Positions 5,397 through 12,230 of a stretch of DNA of 17,264 bases are shown in pieces. The position numbers and the translations under genes were made by a program. Below the pieces are notes generated by a model that was not told the DNA's origin, did not search any database, and was given only the letters and a program-made list of their open reading frames with translations. This DNA comes from Clostridia bacterium (lineage in GTDB: Bacteria > Bacillota > Clostridia > Oscillospirales > Butyricicoccaceae). How positions within the stretch are numbered: position 1 is the first letter of the stretch; the number at the start of each line of letters is the position of its first letter. Where the stretch lies: positions 1 through 17,264 of the forward strand of contig JAFYNW010000387.1 of NCBI GenBank assembly GCA_017547995.1, in the 5' to 3' direction.

Positions 5397-6056
5397 TTAA
5401 GATTTTTTCAAAAGTTTTTCAGAGGCATTGTGAAGGATGGAAAGCAGTGATGGCGCGAGCATACTGTTTTCCTTTGGAAGGCCTGCCATGGACACAGGAA
5501 CGGAGATTTCTTCACGGGCAAGCTCCTTGAGGCGAAGCTCACTCTTCTTCATTTCAAGGTCACAGCTTTCAGAGAAAGTATCCTCCGGCACAGGGAATTC
5601 AGAAACGTTGTTTGTCTTGTCAACGCGGTAGACAAGTCTGAACACCTTATAGAAAGCGATAGTGAGGTAGTTGCACACTTCGTTTGCAAGCTCCTTGCTG
5701 TTTGCCTTGGAAATAATCTCCATAAGCATGGAAACGGAGTTTACGATAAGCTTCTTATTGAGCATAACGAAAACACTGCCCTTGAGCACGTTGTCCTTAT
5801 GTTCGCTTACGTCGAAGATAGTATCAGGGTTAAGGCCCATACCATCGCGGCTGATGGAATTACCGAGAAGATAATCGCAGGAAACACCATAGAAGCGGCT
5901 TGCGTTTACAACAAAGCTTAAGCCAGGCTCACGGACGCCATTTTCATAGTGCGACAAAAGAGCCTGAGATACTCCCAGACTTTGAGCCACCTTACGCTGG
6001 CTGAGCTTCTTCTCCTGTCTCAAAAGTGATAATCTGCGTGCGAATTCTTCCTGCAT
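5397..6056 (-). CDS. XRE-family helix-turn-helix regulator
   Basis: This 219-residue protein has an N-terminal XRE/Cro-type helix-turn-helix (about residues 8-63), including KKLSQRKVAQSLGVSQALL followed by SHYENGVREP. The C-terminal two-thirds is helical and charged, with no family I recognise; it may mediate dimerisation. The frame is open to a TTG at 6071, but the ATG at 6056 is preferred because GGAGGA lies just upstream, although the spacing is short. The gene is divergent from the PduL gene. The region between them carries two copies of TGACAATTTGT, one inside this gene's promoter and one inside the pduL promoter. Control of itself and perhaps of pduL is therefore inferred. The signal is unknown. 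Confidence 0.85.
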   Translation of the reverse strand: MQEEFARRLSLLRQEKKLSQRKVAQSLGVSQALLSHYENGVREPGLSFVVNASRFYGVSCDYLLGNSISRDGMGLNPDTIFDVSEHKDNVLKGSVFVMLNKKLIVNSVSMLMEIISKANSKELANEVCNYLTIAFYKVFRLVYRVDKTNNVSEFPVPEDTFSESCDLEMKKSELRLKELAREEISVPVSMAGLPKENSMLAPSLLSILHNASEKLLKKS

Positions 6057-6085
6057 GTCTTCCTCCACCAATTATTGTATTGACC

Positions 6086-6114
6086 ATTATAATACAATTA
6101 TGACAATTTGTAAA
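6086..6114 (-). promoter_or_regulatory. Promoter of the XRE regulator with overlapping operator candidate
   Basis: Minus-strand TTTACA (6109-6114) and TATAAT (6086-6091) are 17 bases apart. TGACAATTTGT (6101-6111), whose core ACAA-T-TTGT is a perfect odd-centred palindrome, lies in the spacer and touches the -35 box. Confidence 0.75.
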
Positions 6115-6153
6115 GTATTTTCTAAAACTTTCCGTATATTTTGTCGAATGGTA

Positions 6154-6182
6154 TTGATTTAACTGACAATTTGTGATAAATT
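6154..6182 (+). promoter_or_regulatory. Putative pduL promoter with second TGACAATTTGT
   Basis: TTGATT (6154-6159) and TAAATT (6177-6182) are separated by 17 bases. An alternative pair is CTGACA (6163-6168) with TATGTA (6186-6191). Either way the TGACAATTTGT at 6164-6174 lies within the promoter, 63 bases from its twin, about six helical turns. The leader also holds the hairpin CCGCA-GGTAATT-TGCGG. Confidence 0.55.
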
Positions 6183-6278
6183 ATTTATGTAATGCATAAA
6201 AAATATGTATTACGGCTGTCCGCAGGTAATTTGCGGCATATAAATATTAAAATTTATTCAAAAGGAGAATATACTACA

Positions 6279-6848
6279 ATGAAAGTACTTGTTGAAACAT
6301 CTGCTCGTCACGTGCACGTAACACAGGAACACCTCGAAATCCTCTTCGGTGCAGGTGCTACACTCACAGTTAAGAAGGAACTCTCTCAGCCAGGCCAGTT
6401 CGCTGCTGCTGAAAAGGTTCAGATCGTTGGTCCTAAGGGCACACTCAACGCTTCCATCCTCGGCCCATGCCGTAAGGCAACTCAGGTTGAAATCTCCCTT
6501 ACAGACGCTCGTTCCATCGGTGTAACAGCTCCTGTTCGTGAATCCGGCGATATCGAAGGCTCCGGCGGCTGCAAGCTCGTTGGCCCAGCAGGTGAAGTTG
6601 AAATCGAAATCGGCGTTATCGCTGCAAAGCGCCACATCCACATGACACCAGCAGACGCAGAAGCTGCAGGCGTTAAGGATAAGGAAATCGTAGAAGTTAA
6701 GGTAGCTTGCGGCAACGGCCGTGACCTCATCCTCGGCGATACAGTTATCCGTGTTTCCGAAAGCTTTGCTACAGCAATGCACATCGACACAGACGAATCC
6801 AACGCAGCATCCTGCGCAGGCGTTGTATACGGCGAAATCGTAAAGTAA
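6279..6848 (+). CDS. pduL: Phosphate propanoyltransferase / phosphotransacylase (PduL type)
   Basis: PduL exchanges the acyl group between acyl-CoA and phosphate, giving acetyl- or propionyl-phosphate that a kinase can use to make ATP. The 189-residue protein carries the PTAC-domain signatures twice: SARHVHVT (His11, His13) and AKRHIHMT (His119, His121), plus His168 in the C-terminal part, matching the metal-binding histidines of the family. The frame extends upstream, but the ATG at 6279 follows AAAGGAG and yields the usual family start. There is no extra N-terminal encapsulation peptide and no microcompartment shell gene nearby. It is therefore probably a cytosolic, housekeeping phosphotransacylase, perhaps replacing Pta. 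Codon choice is strongly biased (ACA for nearly every Thr), suggesting high expression. Confidence 0.92.
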   Translation: MKVLVETSARHVHVTQEHLEILFGAGATLTVKKELSQPGQFAAAEKVQIVGPKGTLNASILGPCRKATQVEISLTDARSIGVTAPVRESGDIEGSGGCKLVGPAGEVEIEIGVIAAKRHIHMTPADAEAAGVKDKEIVEVKVACGNGRDLILGDTVIRVSESFATAMHIDTDESNAASCAGVVYGEIVK

Positions 6849-6866
6849 TTTAATTACAATATTAAG

Positions 6867-6896
6867 AAAGACCGCTTTTATGGCGGTCTTTTTTGT
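6867..6896 (+). terminator. Rho-independent terminator of pduL
   Basis: AAAGACCGC (6867-6875) pairs perfectly with GCGGTCTTT (6883-6891), followed by a T-run. Confidence 0.9.
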
Positions 6897-6925
6897 TGTT
6901 TTGGATATTCAGCAATCCCTCCACT

Positions 6926-7010
6926 ACTTTTTGCGGGACGCCAAGGGTGTCGTCCCCTACAAATTTTGCAAACCGAGGGAGATTCTTCTGCTTTGTCTCA
7001 GAATGACGTA
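6926..7010. repeat. Composite intergenic repeat, copy 1
   Basis: ACTTTTTGCGGGACGCC leads into a GGGACG...CGTCCC hairpin (6935-6956). CCTACA, GCAAACCG and finally GAATGACGTA follow. The same ordered words recur at 11345-11406. With the flanking terminators it fills the non-coding interval 6849-7063; no gene is seen there. Confidence 0.7.
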
Positions 7011-7018
7011 ATATATAC

Positions 7019-7046
7019 AGAAAGCCACCCGTCCGGATGGCTTTCT
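7019..7046 (-). terminator. Hairpin after the nicotinate phosphoribosyltransferase gene
   Basis: AGAAAGCCA (7019-7027) pairs with TGGCTTTCT (7038-7046), extended by inner C-G pairs. The T-tract on the minus strand is poor, so termination may be incomplete. Confidence 0.6.
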
Positions 7047-7063
7047 TACATTATATAATAATA

Positions 7064-8506
7064 TTAAAATCTTTCGAGGAGTTCCTGCTTGATTGTCCAG
7101 AGCTTTTTGGAATAGTCGACGTAGTATTCCTGTGGATTTTCAAAGCGGAGCATTTCAGGCCAGAGTGTTTCAATCTGTGCCTTGCAGAAATCTCTGATTT
7201 CGTGGACGTCTCTCTTCTTATAGACACATTCGCCCTTTACGAAGATAGGCTCGAGGAGAGGCTTTGCTGTGTAATTTTCAACAACCTTCTTCTTCCATGT
7301 ATGTACAGGATGGAAGAGTGTATATGGCTGGCTTTCGTCGATTACTTCATCGTGGAGTGTCAGCACGTCACCGAGCGCCATACCCGTTTCGTTGTCGAAA
7401 AGACGGTAAACCTGCTTGAAGCAAGGTGTTGTAACCTTTTCAACGTTTTCGGAAATCTTGATTTTTGGTGTGTATACACCGTCTTCCTCTGTTGCAACAA
7501 GCTTATAAACACCGCCGAAGACAGGCTCACTGCGTGAAACGATGAGTCTTTCACCGATGCCGAATGTATCAATGCATGCGCCCTGATTGATAAGGTCTGC
7601 GATGAGGTTTTCATCGAGGGCATTGGATGCGATAATCTTACAGTCTTCAAGACCTGCTTCGTCCAGCATCTTTCTCATCTTCTTTGTGAGGTACGCCATA
7701 TCGCCCGAGTCGATTCTTACGCCCTTGAGACGCTGTCCCTGAGGCTCGAGGACTTCCTTTGCAATTCTGATTGCGTTAGGAATACCCGACTTGAGCACGT
7801 TATAAGTATCGATGAGGAGGATGCAGTTGTCAGGATAGACCTCTGCATAAGCCTTGAATGCATCGAATTCTGTTTCGAACATCTGAACCCATGAATGAGC
7901 CATAGTACCCGCTGCAGGCACACCGAAATCGATGTCCGCCTTGACGCAGGCTGTGCCGTTTGCACCACCGATGAAGGCAGCACGTGCCCCGAGGATAGCA
8001 CCGCTTACGCCCTGCGCACGACGGGAGCCGAATTCAAGCACAGTTCTGCCCTTCGCAGCGCGGACCATACGGTTTGCCTTTGTTGCGATGAGGCACTGAT
8101 GATTGATTGTCAGCAGACACATTGTTTCGATAAACTGCGCCTGAGCCGCAGGACCTCTTACGACAACGACAGGCTCGCCAGGGAAAACAGGAGTGCCTTC
8201 CTTGATTGCCCATACGTCACATTCAAACTTGAAGTCCTTGAGGTAATTGAGGAACTTTTCGGAGAAGCACTTCTTGCTTCTGAGGTATTCTATATCAGTT
8301 TCTGTAAACTTAAGATCATTGAGATATTCAACAAGCTGTTCAACACCTGCCATGATGGAAAAGCCGCCGCCGTCAGGAACGCGTCTGAAGAACATATCGA
8401 AGACGGAGGTCTTGTATGCCATTCTGTTCTGCCAGTAGCCGTGAGCCATCGTCAGCTGATAAAAGTCGGCCAGCATGGTATTGTTGTCATTTTTCATAAT
8501 ATCCAT
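7064..8506 (-). CDS. pncB: Nicotinate phosphoribosyltransferase
   Basis: The enzyme joins nicotinate to phosphoribosyl pyrophosphate, with ATP hydrolysis, to give nicotinate mononucleotide in the salvage route to NAD. The 480-residue protein shows family landmarks: DFYQLTMAHGYW near the N-terminus, EFGSRRAQG (158-166), AHSWVQMF with His204 as the likely phosphorylated histidine, DTYN (233-236), RIDSGD (264-269) and FGIGERL (about 315-321). Length and motif order fit the longer Firmicute form. Two starts are possible, the ATG at 8506 and one three codons later; the first has AAAGG at good spacing. It is monocistronic, with promoter TTGCTT-17-TATTAT. A small hairpin in the leader (GACAT...ATGTC, 8533-8547) might be regulatory, but I cannot link it to a known NAD regulator. 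Confidence 0.95.
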   Translation of the reverse strand: MDIMKNDNNTMLADFYQLTMAHGYWQNRMAYKTSVFDMFFRRVPDGGGFSIMAGVEQLVEYLNDLKFTETDIEYLRSKKCFSEKFLNYLKDFKFECDVWAIKEGTPVFPGEPVVVVRGPAAQAQFIETMCLLTINHQCLIATKANRMVRAAKGRTVLEFGSRRAQGVSGAILGARAAFIGGANGTACVKADIDFGVPAAGTMAHSWVQMFETEFDAFKAYAEVYPDNCILLIDTYNVLKSGIPNAIRIAKEVLEPQGQRLKGVRIDSGDMAYLTKKMRKMLDEAGLEDCKIIASNALDENLIADLINQGACIDTFGIGERLIVSRSEPVFGGVYKLVATEEDGVYTPKIKISENVEKVTTPCFKQVYRLFDNETGMALGDVLTLHDEVIDESQPYTLFHPVHTWKKKVVENYTAKPLLEPIFVKGECVYKKRDVHEIRDFCKAQIETLWPEMLRFENPQEYYVDYSKKLWTIKQELLERF

Positions 8507-8555
8507 AATATTGTACCTTTTAATATTATTTTCGACATTTTCTATGTCTTATACC

Positions 8556-8584
8556 ATAATACACCACCCACATGAAAAAAGCAA
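8556..8584 (-). promoter_or_regulatory. Promoter of pncB
   Basis: Minus-strand TTGCTT (8579-8584) and TATTAT (8556-8561) are separated by 17 bases. It is back to back with the deacetylase promoter at 8625-8653. Confidence 0.65.
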
Positions 8585-8624
8585 ATCCCGTTTAATTTTT
8601 AACGTTTTTTAACCGATTTATTTG

Positions 8625-8653
8625 TTGATTTTATTGCGTATACATTGTATAAT
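8625..8653 (+). promoter_or_regulatory. Promoter of the polysaccharide deacetylase gene
   Basis: TTGATT (8625-8630) and TATAAT (8648-8653) are separated by 17 bases. Transcription should start near 8660, leaving a leader of about 127 bases. Confidence 0.75.
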
Positions 8654-8659
8654 ATATTA

Positions 8660-8786
8660 GTCGGAAGGACGTAAGAAACTTCTGATTTTACTGAAACCTT
8701 TAACGGCCGTTTATGGTCTTACGTATATATCGGGCGGAATGATGCTTTTCCGCGTATACAAGCATATTTTATGGGGATAATATTCA
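8660..8786 (+). promoter_or_regulatory. Structured 5' leader of the deacetylase gene
   Basis: ACGTAAGA (8669-8676) pairs perfectly with TCTTACGT (8717-8724), closing a domain that contains the palindrome AACGGCCGTT (8702-8711). Next, GCGGAA (8734-8739) pairs with TTCCGC (8748-8753), extendable by GTATA/TATAC outside. The Shine-Dalgarno (GGGGA at about 8773) is modest. I do not recognise a named riboswitch. A cis-regulatory RNA is possible but unproven. Confidence 0.5.
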
Positions 8787-9872
8787 ATGGAAAACAGAAA
8801 AAAATCATATAAAAGCAAAAAGGCTCTCAAGATGGTGTGCGCAGGGGTGTGCTCACTGCTTTTCGTTGCCGCAGGTGTTTGGGGCGGCAAATATTACTAT
8901 GACAAGAATCACGACCCTCTCGGGCAGGAAAACATCACCATGATGGCTCATTTTGAGAAGGACGTTGAAACTCATACTCCCGTTTCGAGCGCAAAGAAGC
9001 AGACTGTCTATATGGCGAATAACGAGCGCGAGGCTATCGCTCTTCCGGCCATAGACCCTACTGCACCTGAGGTGCCTGAAGTGCCTGAAGTGACTGTTGA
9101 AGAGCCTGTGACTTATCCGCTCGACCGCTCTGTGCCTTACGAAAAGGGCTACGAGGTTGCAGGCGTTTCCCTTGACGGTCTGACAGGCTATCAGGCAAAG
9201 TATCCCGGTCTTTATGCAAAGAAGCAGGAAATCGTTGCTCCTGCCGAAAAGACAATCTATCTCACCTTCGACGATGGTCCTTCTGCAAACACAGACGTCG
9301 TTCTCGATGAGCTTGACAAGTATGGCGTAAAGGCGACGTTCTTCGTATATCCGGGCTCCAAGAATCTTTCCAGCGTAAAGACACGCCTTCTCGAAATCGC
9401 AAAGCGCGGACACAACATCGCAATCCATACGTGGACTCACAATTATCAGCAGGTTTACCAGAGCGTTGACGCTTTCCTTGCTGATATGGACAAGGTTGCA
9501 CGTCTTATCTATGAAACAACGGGCATCCGCCCTTGCGTATACCGTTTCCCTGGCGGCACGACAAACACACGTGCGAAAAACGTAAACCGCGCTATTCTCG
9601 ACGAAATGGAACGCCGCGGATTTGCCTGCTTTGACTGGAATTCCAGCACTCAGGACGCGGAGGGCAAGTCCTTCACAGGCACACAGCTTGCCGACAACGC
9701 TATCAAGTCCTTCAGCGGCAAGAATCGCGTTATCGTCCTCGCTCACGATGGCGGCGGACAGAAGCAGACTCCTTATTCCATCGGTAAAATCGTGGTTACA
9801 GCAAAAAAGCAGGGCTTCAGCTTCGGCGTACTCGACAATTCCTGCGCTGATATGCTCTTTATAAAGCGATAA
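8787..9872 (+). CDS. Membrane-anchored polysaccharide deacetylase (NodB domain, CE4 family)
   Basis: CE4 enzymes remove acetyl groups from N-acetyl sugars in peptidoglycan, chitin-like or xylan substrates with a metal ion. The 361-residue protein has a basic N-terminus, one membrane segment (about 13-35) and a low-complexity Pro/Glu/Val linker (about 92-106, repeated PEV). The NodB domain follows from about 150. Motifs are intact: TFDDGPS (Asp162, Asp163), the metal histidines of HTWTH (His214, His218), RFPGG (253-257), FDWNSS (282-287) and LAHD with His320. It is therefore probably an active enzyme outside the membrane. Peptidoglycan N-acetylglucosamine deacetylase, giving lysozyme resistance, is the most likely role, but the substrate is inferred. 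It is a single-gene unit with a structured leader. Confidence 0.93.
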   Translation: MENRKKSYKSKKALKMVCAGVCSLLFVAAGVWGGKYYYDKNHDPLGQENITMMAHFEKDVETHTPVSSAKKQTVYMANNEREAIALPAIDPTAPEVPEVPEVTVEEPVTYPLDRSVPYEKGYEVAGVSLDGLTGYQAKYPGLYAKKQEIVAPAEKTIYLTFDDGPSANTDVVLDELDKYGVKATFFVYPGSKNLSSVKTRLLEIAKRGHNIAIHTWTHNYQQVYQSVDAFLADMDKVARLIYETTGIRPCVYRFPGGTTNTRAKNVNRAILDEMERRGFACFDWNSSTQDAEGKSFTGTQLADNAIKSFSGKNRVIVLAHDGGGQKQTPYSIGKIVVTAKKQGFSFGVLDNSCADMLFIKR

Positions 9873-9914
9873 TTCCACGAAAAATCATAAAATCGTGAAT
9901 ATTTAACTTATTTT

Positions 9915-9950
9915 GCCAAAACTATGTGTTTTGGCATTGAGTTTTCACTT
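9915..9950 (+). terminator. Putative terminator after the deacetylase gene
   Basis: GCCAAAAC (9915-9922) pairs perfectly with GTTTTGGC (9928-9935) over TATGT. The following T-run is interrupted (ATTGAGTTTTCACTTTTTC), so efficiency is uncertain. Confidence 0.65.
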
Positions 9951-9974
9951 TTTCAAGATTTTTTCTCATTTTTA

Positions 9975-10003
9975 TTGACAATTTTCCCTGCAGGCATTAT
10001 AAT
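9975..10003 (+). promoter_or_regulatory. Perfect consensus promoter of the CofE-like gene
   Basis: TTGACA (9975-9980) and TATAAT (9998-10003) both match consensus exactly with a 17-base spacer. A leader of about 60 bases follows, ending in GAAAGGG before the ATG. Confidence 0.88.
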
Positions 10004-10070
10004 TATACTGTTAGGTCAAGTTGATAATTTTCAGTTTGTATTCAATTCCAATATAGAAAGGGTTTTTTAT

Positions 10071-11255
10071 ATGAAGTACACAGGCGTTACATCACGTGGT
10101 ATTATAACCCCTATTTTCAAGCAGGGCGATGACCTTGTAAATATGATTTGCGACAGCCTTATCAACGCTGCAAACGGCGAAGGCTTCCAGATTAAGAACG
10201 GCGACATTCTCGGTATGACAGAAGCTGTTGTTGCAAGAACACAGGGCAACTACGCTTCCACAGACGATATCGCTACAGATATCAAGAATAAGTTCGGCGG
10301 CGAAGAAGTGGGCGTTATCTTCCCTATCCTCAGCCGTAACAGATTTGCTATTCTTCTCCGTGCTATCGCTATGGGCGCTAAGAAGGTATACGTTATGCTC
10401 TCCTACCCTTCCGACGAAGTAGGTAATGCATTCCTCACATACGACCAGATCGACGAAGCTGGCGTAGACCCATTCAAGGATAACTTCACAGAAGAAGAAT
10501 TCCGTAAGGTTTTTGGCCGTGACACAGTTCACACATTCACAGGTGTTGACTACATCGACTACTATAAGAGCCTCGGTGACAACATCGAAATCGTATTCTC
10601 CAACAACCCACGCGATATTCTCAAGTATACAAACAACGTTCTCAACTGCGATATCCACACAAGAAAGCGCACAAAGAGAATTCTTGCCAACGCAGGCGCA
10701 AAGGTTTACTCCATGGATGATATTCTCACAGAATCCATCAATGGCTCCGGCTACAACGAACAGTACGGTATCCTCGGTTCCAACAAGGCAACTGAAGATA
10801 AGGTTAAGCTCTTCCCAAGAGACTGCCAGAAGTACGTTGACGGTGTTCAGGCTGAAATCGAAAAGCGCACAGGCAAGAAGATTGAAGTTCTCGTTTACGG
10901 CGACGGCGGCTTCAAGGATCCAGTAGGCGGTATCTGGGAACTCGCTGACCCAGTTGTTTCCCCAGCATTCACATCCGGTCTTGCAGGCACACCAAACGAA
11001 ATCAAGATCAAGTATCTTGCTGACAACGAATTCGGTAACCTCCAGGGCGAAGAACTCAGCGCAGCTCTCCGCGAAAAGATCAAGACTAAGGAATCCAACC
11101 TCGTTGGTAACATGGCTGCTGAAGGTACAACACCTCGTCAGCTCACAGACCTTATCGGTTCTCTCTGTGACCTCACATCCGGTTCCGGCGACAAGGGTAC
11201 TCCTGTTGTTTACATTCAGGGCTACTTCTCCAATTTTGCATCTGACGCAGAATAA
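10071..11255 (+). CDS. CofE-like protein (F420-0:gamma-glutamyl ligase family)
   Basis: The 394-residue protein resembles the CofE/FbiB N-terminal ligase family. It opens with a family-like start (GVTSRGIITPIFKQGDDL) and has the GDI-turn region NGDILGMTEAVVART, where CofE has GDIVVVTQK-like sequence. In archaea and actinobacteria the family adds glutamate to coenzyme F420-0, but members are about 250 residues. This one is longer, with extra sequence in the middle and a C-terminus containing YGDGGFKDPVGGIWELADP. No other F420 gene is in the window and Clostridia generally lack F420, so the true acceptor is unknown; a different amide-forming reaction is likely. The upstream frame extension is rejected because the promoter and ribosome site precede the ATG at 10071. 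Promoter strength and codon bias suggest abundant protein. Confidence 0.75.
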   Translation: MKYTGVTSRGIITPIFKQGDDLVNMICDSLINAANGEGFQIKNGDILGMTEAVVARTQGNYASTDDIATDIKNKFGGEEVGVIFPILSRNRFAILLRAIAMGAKKVYVMLSYPSDEVGNAFLTYDQIDEAGVDPFKDNFTEEEFRKVFGRDTVHTFTGVDYIDYYKSLGDNIEIVFSNNPRDILKYTNNVLNCDIHTRKRTKRILANAGAKVYSMDDILTESINGSGYNEQYGILGSNKATEDKVKLFPRDCQKYVDGVQAEIEKRTGKKIEVLVYGDGGFKDPVGGIWELADPVVSPAFTSGLAGTPNEIKIKYLADNEFGNLQGEELSAALREKIKTKESNLVGNMAAEGTTPRQLTDLIGSLCDLTSGSGDKGTPVVYIQGYFSNFASDAE

Positions 11256-11276
11256 TTTTTTCACTACAATATATAG

Positions 11277-11303
11277 AAAAGAGTGCTTATTGCACTCTTT
11301 TTT
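11277..11303 (+). terminator. Rho-independent terminator of the CofE-like gene
   Basis: AAAAGAGTGC (11277-11286) pairs with GCACTCTTTT (11292-11301) over TTATT and is followed by more T residues. Confidence 0.9.
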
Positions 11304-11320
11304 ATTTTTGCTCAGGTTTT

Positions 11321-11406
11321 GCGGCGGGAGCAAGCCCACGCCCTACTTTTTGCGGGACGCCAGGGGTGTCGTCCCTTACACATTTGTGCAAACCGGAGAA
11401 TGACGT
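11321..11406. repeat. Composite intergenic repeat, copy 2
   Basis: It begins with a GGCGGGAGCAAGCCCACGCC hairpin and CCTAC, related to the module at 2049-2068. It continues with the GGGACG...CGTCCC hairpin (11354-11375), GCAAACCG and GAATGACGTA shared with 6926-7010. No gene is seen between 11256 and 11516 apart from this repeat, a terminator and the next promoter. Confidence 0.7.
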
Positions 11407-11447
11407 ATAATCATTTCATTGAAATTCTAAATACAAAATATTTTTTC

Positions 11448-11476
11448 TTGAAAATTGACAAAATGTATATTATAAT
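11448..11476 (+). promoter_or_regulatory. Promoter of the TtcA-like gene
   Basis: TTGAAA (11448-11453) and TATAAT (11471-11476) are separated by 17 bases. An overlapping alternative is TTGACA (11455-11460) with TATATT (11478-11483), also 17 bases. Confidence 0.65.
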
Positions 11477-11516
11477 ATATATTTGACAACAAATACGATT
11501 AACAAAGGAAACTTTT

Positions 11517-12230
11517 ATGCAGAAAATGCTTTCGCAGCTTCGCCGCTGCATCGACGAATACAACATGATTGAAGAGAACGACAAAATTGTCGTTGGCGTT
11601 TCAGGCGGCAAGGACAGTACTGTGCTTCTCCGTCTTATGGCTGAGCTTCGCCGCTTCTATCCTAAGAAGTACGAGCTTTACGCTGTTTCTCTCGACCTTG
11701 GCATGGGTATGGATTATACTCCTATGATTGAGCTTTGCAAGCAGCTCGACGTGCCTTACATTATTAAGAAGACTGACATCAAGCAGGTGGTTTTCGATAT
11801 CCGTAAGGAAAGTAACCCTTGCTCACTCTGTGCAAAGATGCGCAGAGGCGCGCTCAACGACGTGACTCTTGAATTGGGCGCAAAGAAGGTGGCGCTCGGC
11901 CACCACGAGGATGACGCTATCGAAACCTTCTTCCTCTCCCTTTTCTACGAAGGCCGACTCAATACTTTTATGCCTGTCACATTCCTTGACCGCACAGGCG
12001 TTACACAGATTCGTCCTATGCTCTATCTCACAGAGCGCAAAATCATCAATTTTGCCGCAAGAGAAAATCTCCCTGTGCTTCACAATCCTTGCCCTGCTGA
12101 CAAGGTTACAAAGCGCGAGGACGTGAAGAAGCTCATCAAGGAGCTTGAAGGCCAGTTCCCTGACCTTAAGAAGCACGTTTTCGGCGGCATTCAGAGATTG
12201 CCATTACCTGGCTGGGAACGCGAAATCTAA
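11517..12230 (+). CDS. TtcA-like tRNA sulfurtransferase (PP-loop, CxxC)
   Basis: This 237-residue protein belongs to the adenine-nucleotide alpha hydrolase (PP-loop) superfamily that activates a tRNA base with ATP and then inserts sulfur. The PP-loop SGGKDS is at residues 29-34, and a CxxC pair (Cys102, Cys105 in NPCSLC) lies where TtcA ligates an iron-sulfur cluster. Cys192 (NPCP) could be the third ligand. HHEDDAIET (129-137) is the second conserved block. TtcA makes 2-thiocytidine at position 32 of tRNA; related TtuA and other homologues modify different bases, so the target position is not certain. The ATG follows AAAGGA. The stop codon touches the mosaic repeat element that begins at 12230. 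Confidence 0.85.
   Translation: MQKMLSQLRRCIDEYNMIEENDKIVVGVSGGKDSTVLLRLMAELRRFYPKKYELYAVSLDLGMGMDYTPMIELCKQLDVPYIIKKTDIKQVVFDIRKESNPCSLCAKMRRGALNDVTLELGAKKVALGHHEDDAIETFFLSLFYEGRLNTFMPVTFLDRTGVTQIRPMLYLTERKIINFAARENLPVLHNPCPADKVTKREDVKKLIKELEGQFPDLKKHVFGGIQRLPLPGWEREI

Noticed and set aside
5147..5530. Plus-strand open frame over the tRNA genes
   Set aside because: It is made of reversed tRNA-Tyr and tRNA-Thr sequence and their promoter, a common artefact.
8533..8547. NAD-responsive operator at the GACAT...ATGTC hairpin upstream of pncB
   Set aside because: The palindrome is short and I cannot match it with confidence to a known NiaR or NrtR site.
8853..9878. Long minus-strand open frame opposite the polysaccharide deacetylase gene
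   Set aside because: It mirrors the coding bias of the plus-strand gene, which carries all NodB motifs. The translated shadow has no recognisable domain and no ribosome site.
10071..11255. Annotation as a true coenzyme F420 glutamate ligase
   Set aside because: Family resemblance is real, but the length differs and no F420 pathway gene is present, so only a family-level name is given.
10092..11339. Long minus-strand open frame opposite the CofE-like gene
   Set aside because: It is cysteine- and valine-rich in the way shadows of biased genes are, runs through a clear terminator, and lacks a start signal.
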